Source of the DNA: Andreprevotia chitinilytica DSM 18519
GTDB lineage: Bacteria > Pseudomonadota > Gammaproteobacteria > Burkholderiales > Chitinibacteraceae
NCBI RefSeq assembly: GCF_000711875.1
Contig: NZ_JONM01000007.1
Coordinates: forward strand, 124,001-188,000
Direction: 5' to 3'
DNA length: 64,000 nucleotides
Shown: positions 24,982 through 35,516 of the stretch, piece after piece
How the letters are laid out: the number at the start of each line of letters is the position of its first letter
Numbering within the stretch: position 1 is the stretch's first letter
Notes under the pieces: generated by a model
Told to the model about the DNA's origin: nothing
Database searches by the model: none
Seen by the model: the letters and a program-made list of their open reading frames with translations, nothing else
Made by a program: the position numbers and the translations under genes

Positions 24982-26364
24982 TCATGCCACCGGAATTGCC
25001 GGCTGCTCCAATCCCCCTGGAAGCACCACGCGCAGCAAAGTACCAACCACCGCCTCGGCATCGCCCGAATGCACGGCAATCTCGCCGCCCAGCCGGGTGA
25101 CGATGCTTTTCACGATCGATAGCCCCAGCCCGGAACCTTGGGCCTCGTTGCCGAGCACACGATAGAACGGATCGAAGATGCGTGCCTGTTCCGCCGCCGG
25201 AATCCCCGGCCCGTTATCGGCGACTTCGATGGTCACGGATGTGGCTGCGGCGACCACGCGCACATCCACCCGGCCCCCTTCAGGCGTGTAGCGGATCGCG
25301 TTGTCCAGCAGATTGCGCAGCAGCACCGTCAGGTCGACTTCGGTCGCGGGTACTGCGGCCGGGTCGGCTTGCTCCATGCCCAGATCGATACGCCGCGCCT
25401 CGGCCAGTGGCAGCATTTCTTCAAGCGCCCGGCGCACGATGGGCTGCAGCGCAATGCACGGTGGCGTGGTGGTCGCGGCCAGCGGAGCGGCCTGGGTGCG
25501 GGCAAGCGTCAGCAGCTGATCCAGCAAGCTGCTGGCGCGCACCAACCCCTGCCGTAGCGTGGCGAGCCGGGTTTGCGCTGGCGGCGGCAAATCCACGCTG
25601 GCGAGGTTTTCTGCTTGCAGCGACAGCGCCGTGAGCGGTGAGCGCAATTCATGTGCGGCATCGGCCACAAAGCGCCGTTGCGTCTCGACCGATTGCGCCA
25701 CCCGCGCCAGCAGCCGGTTGATCGATGCAATAAACGGGCGGATTTCACGGGGAACATGGTCGTCGCTCAGCGGGCTCAGGTCGTGTTCGCTACGGTGGTC
25801 GGCTTCTGCCGCGAGCTGCGTCACCGGCCGGAGCATGCGCCGGACCATCACCCCGATCAGGATCACCAGCACCGGGATCAGCGCCACCAGCGGCATGACG
25901 GTGCGGATGGCGGAATCGCGGGCAATCTCGTCCCGCGCAGCGGTTTGCTGACCAACCACCAGCCGCCGGCCAGAGGGCAAGGGGCGCACCAGCAATCGCC
26001 ATGAGTCCGCCCCCACCGTGACGGTATGCAGCCCATCGGGCAGATCACCCGGCAGATCCAGCGCGGCCGGGTCATCACCGCGCGCCTGTGCCGAAGCCCC
26101 GAGCATCTGCACGATCACGCGTGATTCGGGATCGGTGTTTTGCGCGACCAAGGCCGGCTCGGGACGCCGGACCGGCAAATCATGATCGTCAATCAGCGCG
26201 GCCACCTGGCGCAGTTGATCGTCTTGCAGCTCGTTCGCTTCCTTGAACGCACTGGCAAACGACACCACGCCCGCTGCCAGCGCCGTGGCAACCAGCACCA
26301 CCGATAGCCACACCGAAAGGCGGACCTGCAGCGAGCGATTCAACCTTGCCTGGAGACCAGCCAT
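24982..26364 (-). CDS. Two-component sensor histidine kinase (QseC/PmrB-like)
   Basis: This is a 460-residue inner-membrane kinase. It has TM1 (SVWLSVVLVATALAAGVVSF), a periplasmic sensor of about 120 residues, TM2 (VMPLVALIPVLVILIGVMV), a HAMP-like segment, an H-box with the phosphorylated His in DAAHELRSPLTALSLQAENL, an N-box LRNLLDNAIRYTPEGG, and ATP-lid motifs DNGPGIPAAEQARIFDPFYR and GSGLGLSIVKSIV. The ATG at 26364 overlaps the response regulator gene by 25 bases, so the two are made together. The sensor domain shows no metal motif, and the stimulus cannot be told. Confidence 0.92.
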   Translation of the reverse strand: MAGLQARLNRSLQVRLSVWLSVVLVATALAAGVVSFASAFKEANELQDDQLRQVAALIDDHDLPVRRPEPALVAQNTDPESRVIVQMLGASAQARGDDPAALDLPGDLPDGLHTVTVGADSWRLLVRPLPSGRRLVVGQQTAARDEIARDSAIRTVMPLVALIPVLVILIGVMVRRMLRPVTQLAAEADHRSEHDLSPLSDDHVPREIRPFIASINRLLARVAQSVETQRRFVADAAHELRSPLTALSLQAENLASVDLPPPAQTRLATLRQGLVRASSLLDQLLTLARTQAAPLAATTTPPCIALQPIVRRALEEMLPLAEARRIDLGMEQADPAAVPATEVDLTVLLRNLLDNAIRYTPEGGRVDVRVVAAATSVTIEVADNGPGIPAAEQARIFDPFYRVLGNEAQGSGLGLSIVKSIVTRLGGEIAVHSGDAEAVVGTLLRVVLPGGLEQPAIPVA

Positions 26365-27002
26365 CCCACTCCCCGTACGTTCTTGATCACCTGCGCACCC
26401 AACTTCTTGCGCAGGCCATGAATGAGAAATTCGACTGCGTTGCTTTCCACTTCGTCCTGCCAACCATAGATGTGATCCTCCAGCTCCTGCCGCGACAAGA
26501 TCGCGCCGGGCCGTAGCATCAGCGCATGCAGCAAGGAGAACTCACGGGCGGAAAGGCGGCAGGTCTTGCCATCAAAACCGGCCTCCCGCGTGGCCGGATC
26601 GAGTGTCAGCGTGCCATTGCTCAGCACCGGATTCGGGTTGCCGGCCTTGCGGCGCACCACGGCGCGCATGCGGGCCAGCAACTCGCCCATCTCGAAGGGT
26701 TTGAGCACGTAGTCATCCGCGCCGGCATCCAGACCGGCGATCCGGTCTTCAACCCCATCGCGGGCGGTCACGATCACCACCGGCACCGGGTTGTCGCTGC
26801 CGCGCAAGGTGCGCAGCACCGCCACGCCATCACGACGCGGCAAGCCGAGATCGAGCAGCACGATGTCGTAGTTCTGCGCTTCGACCGCGGCAATGGCCAT
26901 CTGCCCGTCCAGCACCCAATCCACCGCATAGGTCGCATCCTTGAGCGCCTGGGCGACGGCCTCGCCGATCATCCGGTCGTCTTCGACCAACAACACACGC
27001 AT
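26340..27002 (-). CDS. OmpR-family response regulator
   Basis: This is a 220-residue protein. Its receiver domain has acidic pair EDD (about residues 7-9), phospho-acceptor Asp51 in IVLLDLGLPRRDG, Thr in VIVTARD and Lys in DYVLKPFEMGEL. The winged-helix DNA-binding domain follows (LTLDPATREA, LSAREFSLLHALMLRPG, VEFLIHGLRKKLG, VRGVGWLV). The ATG at 27002 has a ribosome site (AGGGG, five bases away), and the 113 in-frame codons upstream are spurious. It is of the QseB/PmrA type and partners the overlapping kinase gene. A PAP2 phosphatase gene lies 65 bases upstream on the same strand. Confidence 0.93.
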   Translation of the reverse strand: MRVLLVEDDRMIGEAVAQALKDATYAVDWVLDGQMAIAAVEAQNYDIVLLDLGLPRRDGVAVLRTLRGSDNPVPVVIVTARDGVEDRIAGLDAGADDYVLKPFEMGELLARMRAVVRRKAGNPNPVLSNGTLTLDPATREAGFDGKTCRLSAREFSLLHALMLRPGAILSRQELEDHIYGWQDEVESNAVEFLIHGLRKKLGAQVIKNVRGVGWLVSRQG

Positions 27003-27067
27003 GGTGACCCCTGTAGAACTTGTGACCTGCAAGCAACTGCCTTGGCCCAGTGTAGAGCGAATGGTGC

Positions 27068-27664
27068 TTATTTCAGCAACCAGCCACGCCGGATCATCGG
27101 CGCGAACAAAAACTGATAAATGCGTGAGATCCACCGGAACAGCGGATTGATGAGCCAGCTTTGCGCCCACAACGCCAGCCAAGCGCTTTGGGCCGCGACG
27201 GCAACTGCGCCGACCATGTCGAACGGGAAATGCACGCCCAGATAGATGCGGCCCCACGCCACCGGAATACCCAGCACGGAGAGGAACAGCCCCGCCCGGC
27301 GAGTACGCGCGTGCAACAGGAAATTGCCCGCCACCGCCCACAGCAACGTCAGGTGGTCACTGGGGAACGACGAATCCGCCACGTGTGGAATCAAGGTGTG
27401 TCCCAGCCCGATCATGAACGGGCGCGGGTGCTGCCAGACCAGCCCGATCAGCTGGTTGAGCAGCAAACCGGTCAAGCCGGCAACGGCGGCTTGCAGCATC
27501 AGCTTGCGGGTCTCTTCACCGCCTTTGAACCAGCCGACCAGCAGCGAAATCGGCACCAGCCAGATCGCTTGCTCGGCAAAGAAAGTGGCCACCATCAACC
27601 AGCCAGCGGCGGGATGCGCCGGCGCGTTGATGAGCAAAAACAGCATTGTGTTGAGTTCTTCCAT
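27068..27664 (-). CDS. PAP2-family phosphatase, undecaprenyl-diphosphatase-like
   Basis: This is a 198-residue integral membrane protein. The PAP2 catalytic motifs are present: WQHPRPF (C1), SSFPSDHLTLLWAV (C2, His general acid) and GRIYLGVHFPFDMVGA (C3, nucleophile His and Asp). The short size and 5-6 membrane segments resemble BcrC, which recycles the undecaprenyl carrier of cell-wall synthesis. A lipid A phosphatase is the alternative. It precedes a QseB/PmrA-like two-component system on the same strand. PmrAB-type systems often control envelope lipid modification, so a functional link is reasonable but inferred. Confidence 0.88.
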   Translation of the reverse strand: MEELNTMLFLLINAPAHPAAGWLMVATFFAEQAIWLVPISLLVGWFKGGEETRKLMLQAAVAGLTGLLLNQLIGLVWQHPRPFMIGLGHTLIPHVADSSFPSDHLTLLWAVAGNFLLHARTRRAGLFLSVLGIPVAWGRIYLGVHFPFDMVGAVAVAAQSAWLALWAQSWLINPLFRWISRIYQFLFAPMIRRGWLLK

Positions 27665-27727
27665 GGCAATCGCGGTCGGATAGACGAGGTAATTTGATCA
27701 GAAAACCGCGAAGGTAAACCAAGCGGC

Positions 27728-28025
27728 TTAGTGCACCCTTAGCAGGGTCTCGGTAATAAACAACTCCGGATCAGCAGGCAAACGACTGGCAAGAAAAAAC
27801 CGGCCAACCGCTGGTTGAATCAAAAAATGGAACGTGGCTTTTTTGCCACCGGCAATCACCTCGCCGTCCTTTAAATCATCGCTGATGCATTCGGTGGACT
27901 CCTTGTCGCGGTGCTTCACCTTGCTGCCGCTGACCACTTGGCAGACAGGCACAAATAAACCCTCTGCCGGCCACTCCGCCCAGCGCTAGCATCAAAGTGA
28001 TTGCAACAATCCGGGGCATCTTCAT
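27728..28025 (-). pseudogene. Frameshifted gene for a small secreted protein
   Basis: One frame from the ATG at 28025 encodes a signal peptide, MKMPRIVAITLMLALGGVAG. The reading then continues sensibly only in another frame: AEGLFVPVCQVVSG, then KESTECISDDLKDGEVIAGG and FHFLIQPAVGRFF, to a stop at 27728. Joining the frames near 27964-27968 would restore a typical cleavage site (AGA before EGL) and a protein of about 98 residues with two cysteines. A one-base deletion, or a sequencing error, is the simplest reading. The family is not recognised. The rest of the gap 28026-28242 is AT-rich leader to the chemoreceptor gene. Confidence 0.6.
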
Positions 28026-28242
28026 TGATCCGTGATGGATGAAATGACGAATCGACAGGACAAGCGGCAATATCTTTCAAAGATTGAAATCAATATTCAG
28101 CAGCAGAAATGAATGGATCAATATAAATTGGTTGATTTAATGATTCCTTCATCCTTCTATGTAATAAAAATCAAGGCATCCAGATGAAATCGACCTTTTA
28201 TCGGCCGACGTACTTACACACAAAATAGAAAAGGATGAAATC

Positions 28243-29856
28243 GTGAAGCTTTCCACCCGATTGGCCATCATTGTCGCCTGCGCGATCCTTGGCCTGATTA
28301 TTGTCGCCGGGTTTGCCTTGCAATCCATACGTACCACGATGCTGGAAGACCGCCGCATCGAAATCCGCACCGTGCTGGACCTGGTCGGCAAGCAGATCGC
28401 ATTTTTCCAGGAGCAGGAACGCAGCGGCAAACTCAGCCATGAAGAGGCCCAGGCCCGCGCCATCGCCGCGGCCAGCGGGCTGCACAATGGCAGCGACTAC
28501 GTCTTCATCCGTACCAGCAGCAACCTGTATCTGGTTCACCCTGACCCGCGCAAACTGGGCAAAGTCGAAACCGGCTACAAATTGCCGGATGGGCGCAACT
28601 CGCTGCAAGCCACGGAAGACGCCTTTGGCGGCAAAGACTTCACCTATTTCGATGCCCAGGTCAAACGCCCCAATTCGGACGTCTTCGTGCCCAAGATCAA
28701 TGGCTATCTACGCATTCACGATTGGAACTGGCTAATTGGATTTGGCGTATTCGTCGACGATATCGATCAAGTGTTCTGGCGCTTTGCATTCGAATTCCTG
28801 TTGATTGGCCTGGTGGTGCTCGTTGCGGTCGTCGGCCTCGCATTCACCATGTCGCGCTCCATCTATCGCCGTTTAGGTGGCGAGCCGGAATACGCGACGG
28901 AGGTGGCATTGGCCATTGCGGCCGGCGATTTGTCTCGCATCGTCGATCGCAAAGCGGCCCCGGATAGCTTGATTGGCGCCGTCGCCAGCATGCAGGCCAG
29001 TTTGCGGCAGATGATCGAAAGCATTCAAAGCGGAGCCAGCGCAGTGGGGCAAGCCGCCGCCAGCCTGACCAGCCAGATGGAGCACATCAACCGGGCATCG
29101 CATGAATCATCCGACGCCACCGCCGCGATGGCCGGTGCGATCGAACAGATGTCGGTCAGCGTGGATCAGATCTCGAACAGCGCGCGCGAGACGGAAACCA
29201 ACTCCGCCCGCTCGAACGAACTGGCCACGCAAGGCGGTGCACTGGTCAACAAGGCATCCGATGAGATCCAGCTGGTTTCAACGCAGATCTCCAATGCTTC
29301 TGTGCTGATCGGCGGCCTGGTGGAACGCTCGCGCGAAATCAACGGCATCGCCTCGGTGATCAAGGAAATTGCCGATCAGACCAATCTGCTGGCACTCAAT
29401 GCATCCATTGAAGCGGCACGTGCTGGCGAACAAGGGCGCGGTTTCGCCGTAGTGGCCGATGAAGTCCGCAAGCTGGCGGAGCGCACCACCCAAGCCACCG
29501 GCCAGATCACGACGACCATTCATGCGATCCAGGCGGATACCGGCTCGGTGGTGGTCAGCATGGATGCCGTTACACCGCAGGTCGCGCGCGGCGTAGCAAT
29601 GGCGGGCGAAGCTGCCAGCGCCTTACATCAGATCAGCGATGGCGCGGCGGCAACACTGCGCAAGATTCGCGATGTCGCCAACGCCACCGCCGAGCAAAGC
29701 CAGGCCAGCAATAGCGTCGCCGGCAATGTCGAACGCATTGCCCGCATGGTCGAGGAATCCGCCAGCGCGGTGCGGGCGGCCAATGCCAATGTACAGGCGC
29801 TGGAGCAGCTGGCTGCGGGCCTGCGCCAATCGGTGGCGCGGTTCCGCTTGAGTTAG
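28243..29856 (+). CDS. Methyl-accepting chemotaxis protein with single Cache sensor
   Basis: This is a 537-residue chemoreceptor. The start is GTG with ribosome site AAGGAT six bases away. It has TM1 ([20 protein letters not shown]), a periplasmic sCache domain (about 35-185; [24 protein letters not shown] read in parts, and [23 protein letters not shown]), TM2 ([19 protein letters not shown]), a HAMP domain, and the signalling hairpin [20 protein letters not shown] then [16 protein letters not shown]. There is no C-terminal pentapeptide for CheR/CheB docking. The ligand is unknown; small organic acids are common for this sensor type. Confidence 0.93.
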   Translation: MKLSTRLAIIVACAILGLIIVAGFALQSIRTTMLEDRRIEIRTVLDLVGKQIAFFQEQERSGKLSHEEAQARAIAAASGLHNGSDYVFIRTSSNLYLVHPDPRKLGKVETGYKLPDGRNSLQATEDAFGGKDFTYFDAQVKRPNSDVFVPKINGYLRIHDWNWLIGFGVFVDDIDQVFWRFAFEFLLIGLVVLVAVVGLAFTMSRSIYRRLGGEPEYATEVALAIAAGDLSRIVDRKAAPDSLIGAVASMQASLRQMIESIQSGASAVGQAAASLTSQMEHINRASHESSDATAAMAGAIEQMSVSVDQISNSARETETNSARSNELATQGGALVNKASDEIQLVSTQISNASVLIGGLVERSREINGIASVIKEIADQTNLLALNASIEAARAGEQGRGFAVVADEVRKLAERTTQATGQITTTIHAIQADTGSVVVSMDAVTPQVARGVAMAGEAASALHQISDGAAATLRKIRDVANATAEQSQASNSVAGNVERIARMVEESASAVRAANANVQALEQLAAGLRQSVARFRLS

Positions 29857-29920
29857 CGCGATAGGGCTTGCCCCTGGCGAGCCGATGGGTATCACAAGCT
29901 CAACCCATCCTACAAAAGCA

Positions 29921-30041
29921 CCCTCTCCCCCGGCCCCTCCCCCACAAGTGTGGGAGGGGAGCAAAGCACCAGCATCGCGACTGAAACGCCATTGCCGCAT
30001 CAACCCAAGTCACCCTCTCCTTCCATAGGAGAGGGCCGGGG
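29921..30041. repeat. REP-like element (family A), copy 4
   Basis: CACCCTCTCCCCCGGCCCCTCC, then CCACAAGTGTGGGAGGGGAG and CACCCTCTCC-TTCCATA-GGAGAGGGCCGGGGT are present. This copy is more rearranged than others and runs straight into the family D element. Confidence 0.75.
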
Positions 30042-30211
30042 TGCGGATGGTCTGCCCCCCTTTCAAAAGCGCCCCGCCAGCCAGACCGGCACGGGGGTTT
30101 CGGGGATCGAGTGTTTGAGGGCCTTGGCCCGAGTTTTCGATTCCCGCCCGTGCCGGTCTGGCTGGCGGGGGAATCTGGCGCTTGCGCCAGACGCCTTTGC
30201 AGGGTCGCCTT
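30033..30211. repeat. Long inverted-repeat element (family D), copy 1
   Basis: Perfect 24-base arms at 30072-30095 and 30147-30170 (CCCCGCCAGCCAGACCGG... and complement) enclose a 51-base core. The whole 180-base block, including flanks, recurs at 58743-58919, also directly behind a family A right end. It lies in the 743-base stretch 29857-30599, which holds no convincing gene. Further hairpins follow (AAGGGGCTTG / CAAGCCCCTT at 30219-30247). Confidence 0.8.
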
Positions 30212-30340
30212 GGGATTGTTAAGGGGCTTGGCGAGACAAGCCCCTTAACCCGTCAGCGCGGCGGAACGCGCTGTAAAGCCTTTAATCGCGCCAACGGCGC
30301 ATAACTAAAAGATCGTGGACAGGTTCTGAGCCCACCACCA

Positions 30341-30366
30341 ACCCGGCCCTGAGTGGCCGGGTTTTT
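30341..30366 (+). terminator. Intrinsic terminator without an obvious gene in front
   Basis: AACCCGGCC-CTGAGT-GGCCGGGTT is followed by TTTTT. The nearest plus-strand gene ends 485 bases upstream, so it either closes a long 3' tail of the chemoreceptor message or a small RNA encoded in the gap. Confidence 0.8.
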
Positions 30367-30447
30367 CATGCCCACCTTGCGGCGACGCAACATAAACAAA
30401 CCATAATATCCTGTTGATTATTAAAAGAATTTCAAACCCGATGACTA

Positions 30448-30481
30448 CGGGATATCCCGAATAACGTAAGTAGTTTTACTA
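30448..30481 (+). promoter_or_regulatory. Palindromes upstream of the chitinase gene
   Basis: CGGGATATCCCG (30448-30459) is a perfect 12-base palindrome, and TAGT-TTT-ACTA (30471-30481) is a second small repeat, about 120-150 bases before the chitinase start in an AT-rich stretch. They are candidate operator sites; no clear promoter boxes were identified. Confidence 0.35.
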
Positions 30482-30599
30482 ATACGATGATGCCGCTCGC
30501 CGCGATCGCAACGCGGTTCCTGGAGCCGCTCATCAAACCCTGTTGGCTGCATTTCGTGAACGGCTCTCACACAACAAGCAAATAGAGCGAGAAGACGAT

Positions 30600-32369
30600 A
30601 TGAAGAAAAACACATGGACAGCCAGCCTGCTGGCAGGCCTGTTGGCCGGGGTGATCTCCGCCAGCGCTTGGGCCTACCCGGCCTGGCAAGAAGGGCAAAC
30701 CTATTCGGCCGGCACGCTGGTCGATTACCAAGGCAAGACGTACCAAGCCTTGGTCACGCACACGGCCTACCTCGGCACCGGCTGGAATCCGGCCAGTTCG
30801 GCAACACTGTGGAAGATGGTCGCCACCAGCAGCCCGACGCCCTCCCCAACAGCAGCGCCCACACTGGCACCGACGCCAATCACCATCCCCACGGTAAAGT
30901 CGACCACAGTACCCAGCGCGACGCCGAAGCCAACCACGGCACCGACACCCGTCGCTACGCCGCAACCGACTGCAACACCTACCCCGCTTCCCACCCAAGC
31001 CCCGACGTTAGCGCCAACTGCTACCCCGACCACGGCACCAACGCCAGCCGCTACGCCGACTCCGGGCAGCGCGACATGTGCCGGCGCATGGGATGCCAGC
31101 GTCGCCTACAACGGCAGCGCGCAAGCCAGCTACAACGGCCATAACTACAGTGCCAAGTGGTGGACCAAGGGCGAAGACCCGAGCAAGGGTGGCGTGTGGG
31201 TCGATGCCGCTGCTTGCAGCGGCTCGACCACGGGCGGCAACAGCGCGACACCAACGCCCGCCCCCACACCTTCCGGCCCGCCGACACTGCAACAAGCGCT
31301 CGCTACCGAAGCCGCGCTGACCAATAACGACTTCTTCCGCACCATCAAGGCATCGATCCGCACGTTGGATAACGCCGTAGTGGAACTGGTCGCGCCGGGC
31401 AATGCCGCCAATCCCATCAACGTGAAACGCGTCGAGCGCATCCTGCCGGAAACGAAGTGGAACTATTACTTCGAAGTGCGCGAGCCGAGCTACACCTACC
31501 AGCGCTTCCTGCAAGCCGTCGCCAAGTTCCCAGCCGTGTGTGATGACTACAAGGATGGCCGCGATGCCGATGCGATCTGCAAACACTCGCTCGCCACCAT
31601 GTTCGCCCACTTCGCGCAGGAAACCGGCGACCACAACGCCAATATCGCCACACCGCAATGGCGGCAGGGTCTGAAATACCTGCGCGAGATGGGTTGCGAC
31701 GATACCGGTACCGGTTGCGGCTACAACATCGAGTGCGCCGATCCGGTGTTCAACAAGGTGTGGACCTGCGGCAAGAACGCCGATGGCAGCTTCAAGAAGT
31801 ACTTCGGGCGCGGCGCCAAGCAACTCTCGTACAACTACAACTACGGCCCGTTCTCGCAAGCGATGAACAACGGCGACCAGTTCGTGCTGCTGAACAATCC
31901 GGATCAAGTCGCCAGCACCTGGCTGAATCTGGCTAGCGCCACGTTCTTCTTTGTCTACCCGCAACCGCCCAAGCCCTCGATGCTGCAAGTGATCGATGGC
32001 AGCTGGGTACCGAACCAGACCGACCAAGCGGCTGGCGCGGGCAACAACTTTGCGACGACGATCCAGATCATCAACGCGGAATGCGGCCTGGGGACCGAGA
32101 AGCAAGCGGCGCAAAACCGCATCGATTACTACAAGCAGTTCGCCACCGATCTGGGCTGGGATTACAGCAAGGAGCAGTTGAGCTGCGCCACCATGCAGCG
32201 CTTCGGCCCAGGCAGCTCGGCGGCGTACAACATCTACTGGGAAAAGAACTGGAATGTCGGCGGCGACAACCAGTGCCAGCTGGTGAGCTACCAGACGCCA
32301 TACAACGCGCTGATGCCGGGTAACTATGTGAAGTGCGTGCAGGACAACTGGGGCATTACGCTCAAATAA
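30600..32369 (+). CDS. Secreted chitinase, GH19 with two chitin-binding modules
   Basis: This is a 589-residue exported enzyme. After the signal peptide (SLLAGLLAGVISASAWA) come a CBM5/12 module (about 26-75; AWQEGQTYSAGTLVDYQGKT), a Pro/Thr/Ala-rich linker of about 75 residues, a second CBM5/12 (about 162-208; WDASVAYNG, KWWTKGEDP), a second short linker and a GH19 catalytic domain (about 225-589). GH19 signatures are FAHFAQETGDHN (acid Glu about 340) and YFGRGAKQLSYNYNYGPFS. GH19 chitinases hydrolyse chitin with inversion. The start at 30600 gives the signal peptide directly. A terminator follows 27 bases after the stop. Confidence 0.93.
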   Translation: MKKNTWTASLLAGLLAGVISASAWAYPAWQEGQTYSAGTLVDYQGKTYQALVTHTAYLGTGWNPASSATLWKMVATSSPTPSPTAAPTLAPTPITIPTVKSTTVPSATPKPTTAPTPVATPQPTATPTPLPTQAPTLAPTATPTTAPTPAATPTPGSATCAGAWDASVAYNGSAQASYNGHNYSAKWWTKGEDPSKGGVWVDAAACSGSTTGGNSATPTPAPTPSGPPTLQQALATEAALTNNDFFRTIKASIRTLDNAVVELVAPGNAANPINVKRVERILPETKWNYYFEVREPSYTYQRFLQAVAKFPAVCDDYKDGRDADAICKHSLATMFAHFAQETGDHNANIATPQWRQGLKYLREMGCDDTGTGCGYNIECADPVFNKVWTCGKNADGSFKKYFGRGAKQLSYNYNYGPFSQAMNNGDQFVLLNNPDQVASTWLNLASATFFFVYPQPPKPSMLQVIDGSWVPNQTDQAAGAGNNFATTIQIINAECGLGTEKQAAQNRIDYYKQFATDLGWDYSKEQLSCATMQRFGPGSSAAYNIYWEKNWNVGGDNQCQLVSYQTPYNALMPGNYVKCVQDNWGITLK

Positions 32370-32396
32370 GATAAACGGCAGCTTCATCCAACCTTG

Positions 32397-32423
32397 AAAG
32401 AGAGCCTGCGGGCTCTCTTTTTT
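32397..32423 (+). terminator. Rho-independent terminator of the chitinase gene
   Basis: The stem AAAGAGAGCC / GGCTCTCTTT has a TGCG loop and is followed by three more T residues. Confidence 0.9.
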
Positions 32424-32492
32424 ACTTCGGCGACAGACGAGCAAGGCGCAAAAAAAAATCAATAAAATCAGTGGCCTGACTGCAGCTTTTAA

Positions 32493-34462
<1,970 letters not shown>

Positions 34463-34488
34463 GCGCAACGACACATCCCCGTCCGACC

Positions 34489-34523
34489 AAAAGCCCGACC
34501 ACTTCGCGTGGCCGGGCTTTTTT
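34489..34523 (+). terminator. Rho-independent terminator of the lipase operon
   Basis: The stem AAAAGCCCG...CGGGCTTTT has an inner pairing (CCAC / GTGG) and an extra T-run. It also lies close to the 3' end of the convergent AraC gene. Confidence 0.9.
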
Positions 34524-34535
34524 CATCCTTACCCG

Positions 34536-35399
34536 TTACCCACCACCAGCCCGATACCGCGCCCGAAAATCACGCGGCGTCAGCCCCTTGGCGGCGAGGA
34601 ACTGGCGATTGAAATGCGCCAGATTCTGCCAACCGGCTTCGCTGGCGATCACGCCCACCGGCTTACTGGTCTGGATCAGCAACTGACAGGCGTGGCCAAT
34701 GCGCAGTTGCGTCTGGTATTCCAGCACCGTCTTGCCGGTATGGCGTTTGAAGAAGCGATGGAATGCGCCGACGGATAGCGCCGCTTTTTCGGCCAGCTCA
34801 CTCACAGCGATGGGTTCGGCGAAGCGGCGGTGCAACACATCAAGTACGCGGCCAAGGCGTTCGCGGCCACTGTCGGTATCCGGTGTGGCGGCTAAAACCG
34901 CCAAGGGTTGCGCTACTTGATCCGCCGCCAGCTGCAGCAGGGCATCCAGCAACACCGGCATACGTTGCGCCGCATCGAGCTGGTTGAGCGACAACAACAA
35001 GGGTTGCACCACAGCGGCCGTCGTACGAGAGAACGCCAAGCCGTGCCCAGCCGAGGTAGCCAGCCGGGCGATCGGCACCAGTTCCGGCAAGCTGGCCACT
35101 AGCCGATCCACCCACTCACGCGTGAACCAGACCACCACCGCCAGCATCGGCGCAGCCGGATCAACGGGCCGGTTCGACGACCAGGTATGCGGCAGATTGG
35201 GGCCAACCAGCACCAGATCACCTTCGTCGAAATCGCCGAGATGGTCTCCGATATAGCGTTGGCCGCGCGCGTTGACGGTGAGCGTGAGTTCAAATTCCGG
35301 GTGGTAATGCCATTCGAACGGCAGCTCCGGCAATTCACGCCACAGCAGTGCCCAGGATGCCCCCGCCGGAATCGTGACGTGTTCGAATTGCGGCCGCAT
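34536..35399 (-). CDS. AraC-family regulator with cupin sensor
   Basis: This is a 287-residue protein. Its N-terminal cupin is RELPELPFEWHYHPEFELTL, then GDFDEGDLVLVGPNLPHTW. The C-terminal AraC double helix-turn-helix (about 190-285) contains ISVSELAEKAALSVGAFHRFFK-type helices and HACQLLIQTSKPVGVIASEAGW, and ends NFRQFLAAKG-like. It is divergent from the PhyH-type oxygenase gene, 117 bases apart, which is the usual arrangement for a dedicated activator. The ligand is unknown. Start options are ATG at 35399 or an earlier in-frame codon at 35423. Confidence 0.85.
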   Translation of the reverse strand: MRPQFEHVTIPAGASWALLWRELPELPFEWHYHPEFELTLTVNARGQRYIGDHLGDFDEGDLVLVGPNLPHTWSSNRPVDPAAPMLAVVVWFTREWVDRLVASLPELVPIARLATSAGHGLAFSRTTAAVVQPLLLSLNQLDAAQRMPVLLDALLQLAADQVAQPLAVLAATPDTDSGRERLGRVLDVLHRRFAEPIAVSELAEKAALSVGAFHRFFKRHTGKTVLEYQTQLRIGHACQLLIQTSKPVGVIASEAGWQNLAHFNRQFLAAKGLTPRDFRARYRAGGG

Positions 35400-35516
35400 C
35401 GGCTCACCCAAGTTAGCGATCAAAACATCACGATCGTATCAATCATCGTTAGCTACAGCGAAATCCGGCTGGCATTCGGTGGCCACAATCCACTCACCCT
35501 TCGACCGGAGACCACC

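Noticed and set aside
26340-27341. 333-residue version of the response regulator
   Set aside because: The first 113 codons look like non-coding translation and overlap the leader behind the PAP2 gene. The receiver domain starts at the ATG at 27002, with a ribosome site.
28171-28198. Possible flagellar sigma-28 promoter (TCAAG...TCGACC) before the chemoreceptor gene
   Set aside because: The -10 part matches the GCCGATAA consensus poorly.
29950-30222. 90-codon frame across the family A and D repeats
   Set aside because: It runs through palindromic repeats with no ribosome site, and the second repeat copy does not keep the frame. The frame at 58819-59418 was rejected for the same reason.
30312-30341. 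tRNA-like 3' end (GGTTCTGAGCCCACCACCA)
   Set aside because: No acceptor partner, D-arm or anticodon arm can be folded upstream, so it is not a tRNA gene. It is noted only under the orphan terminator.
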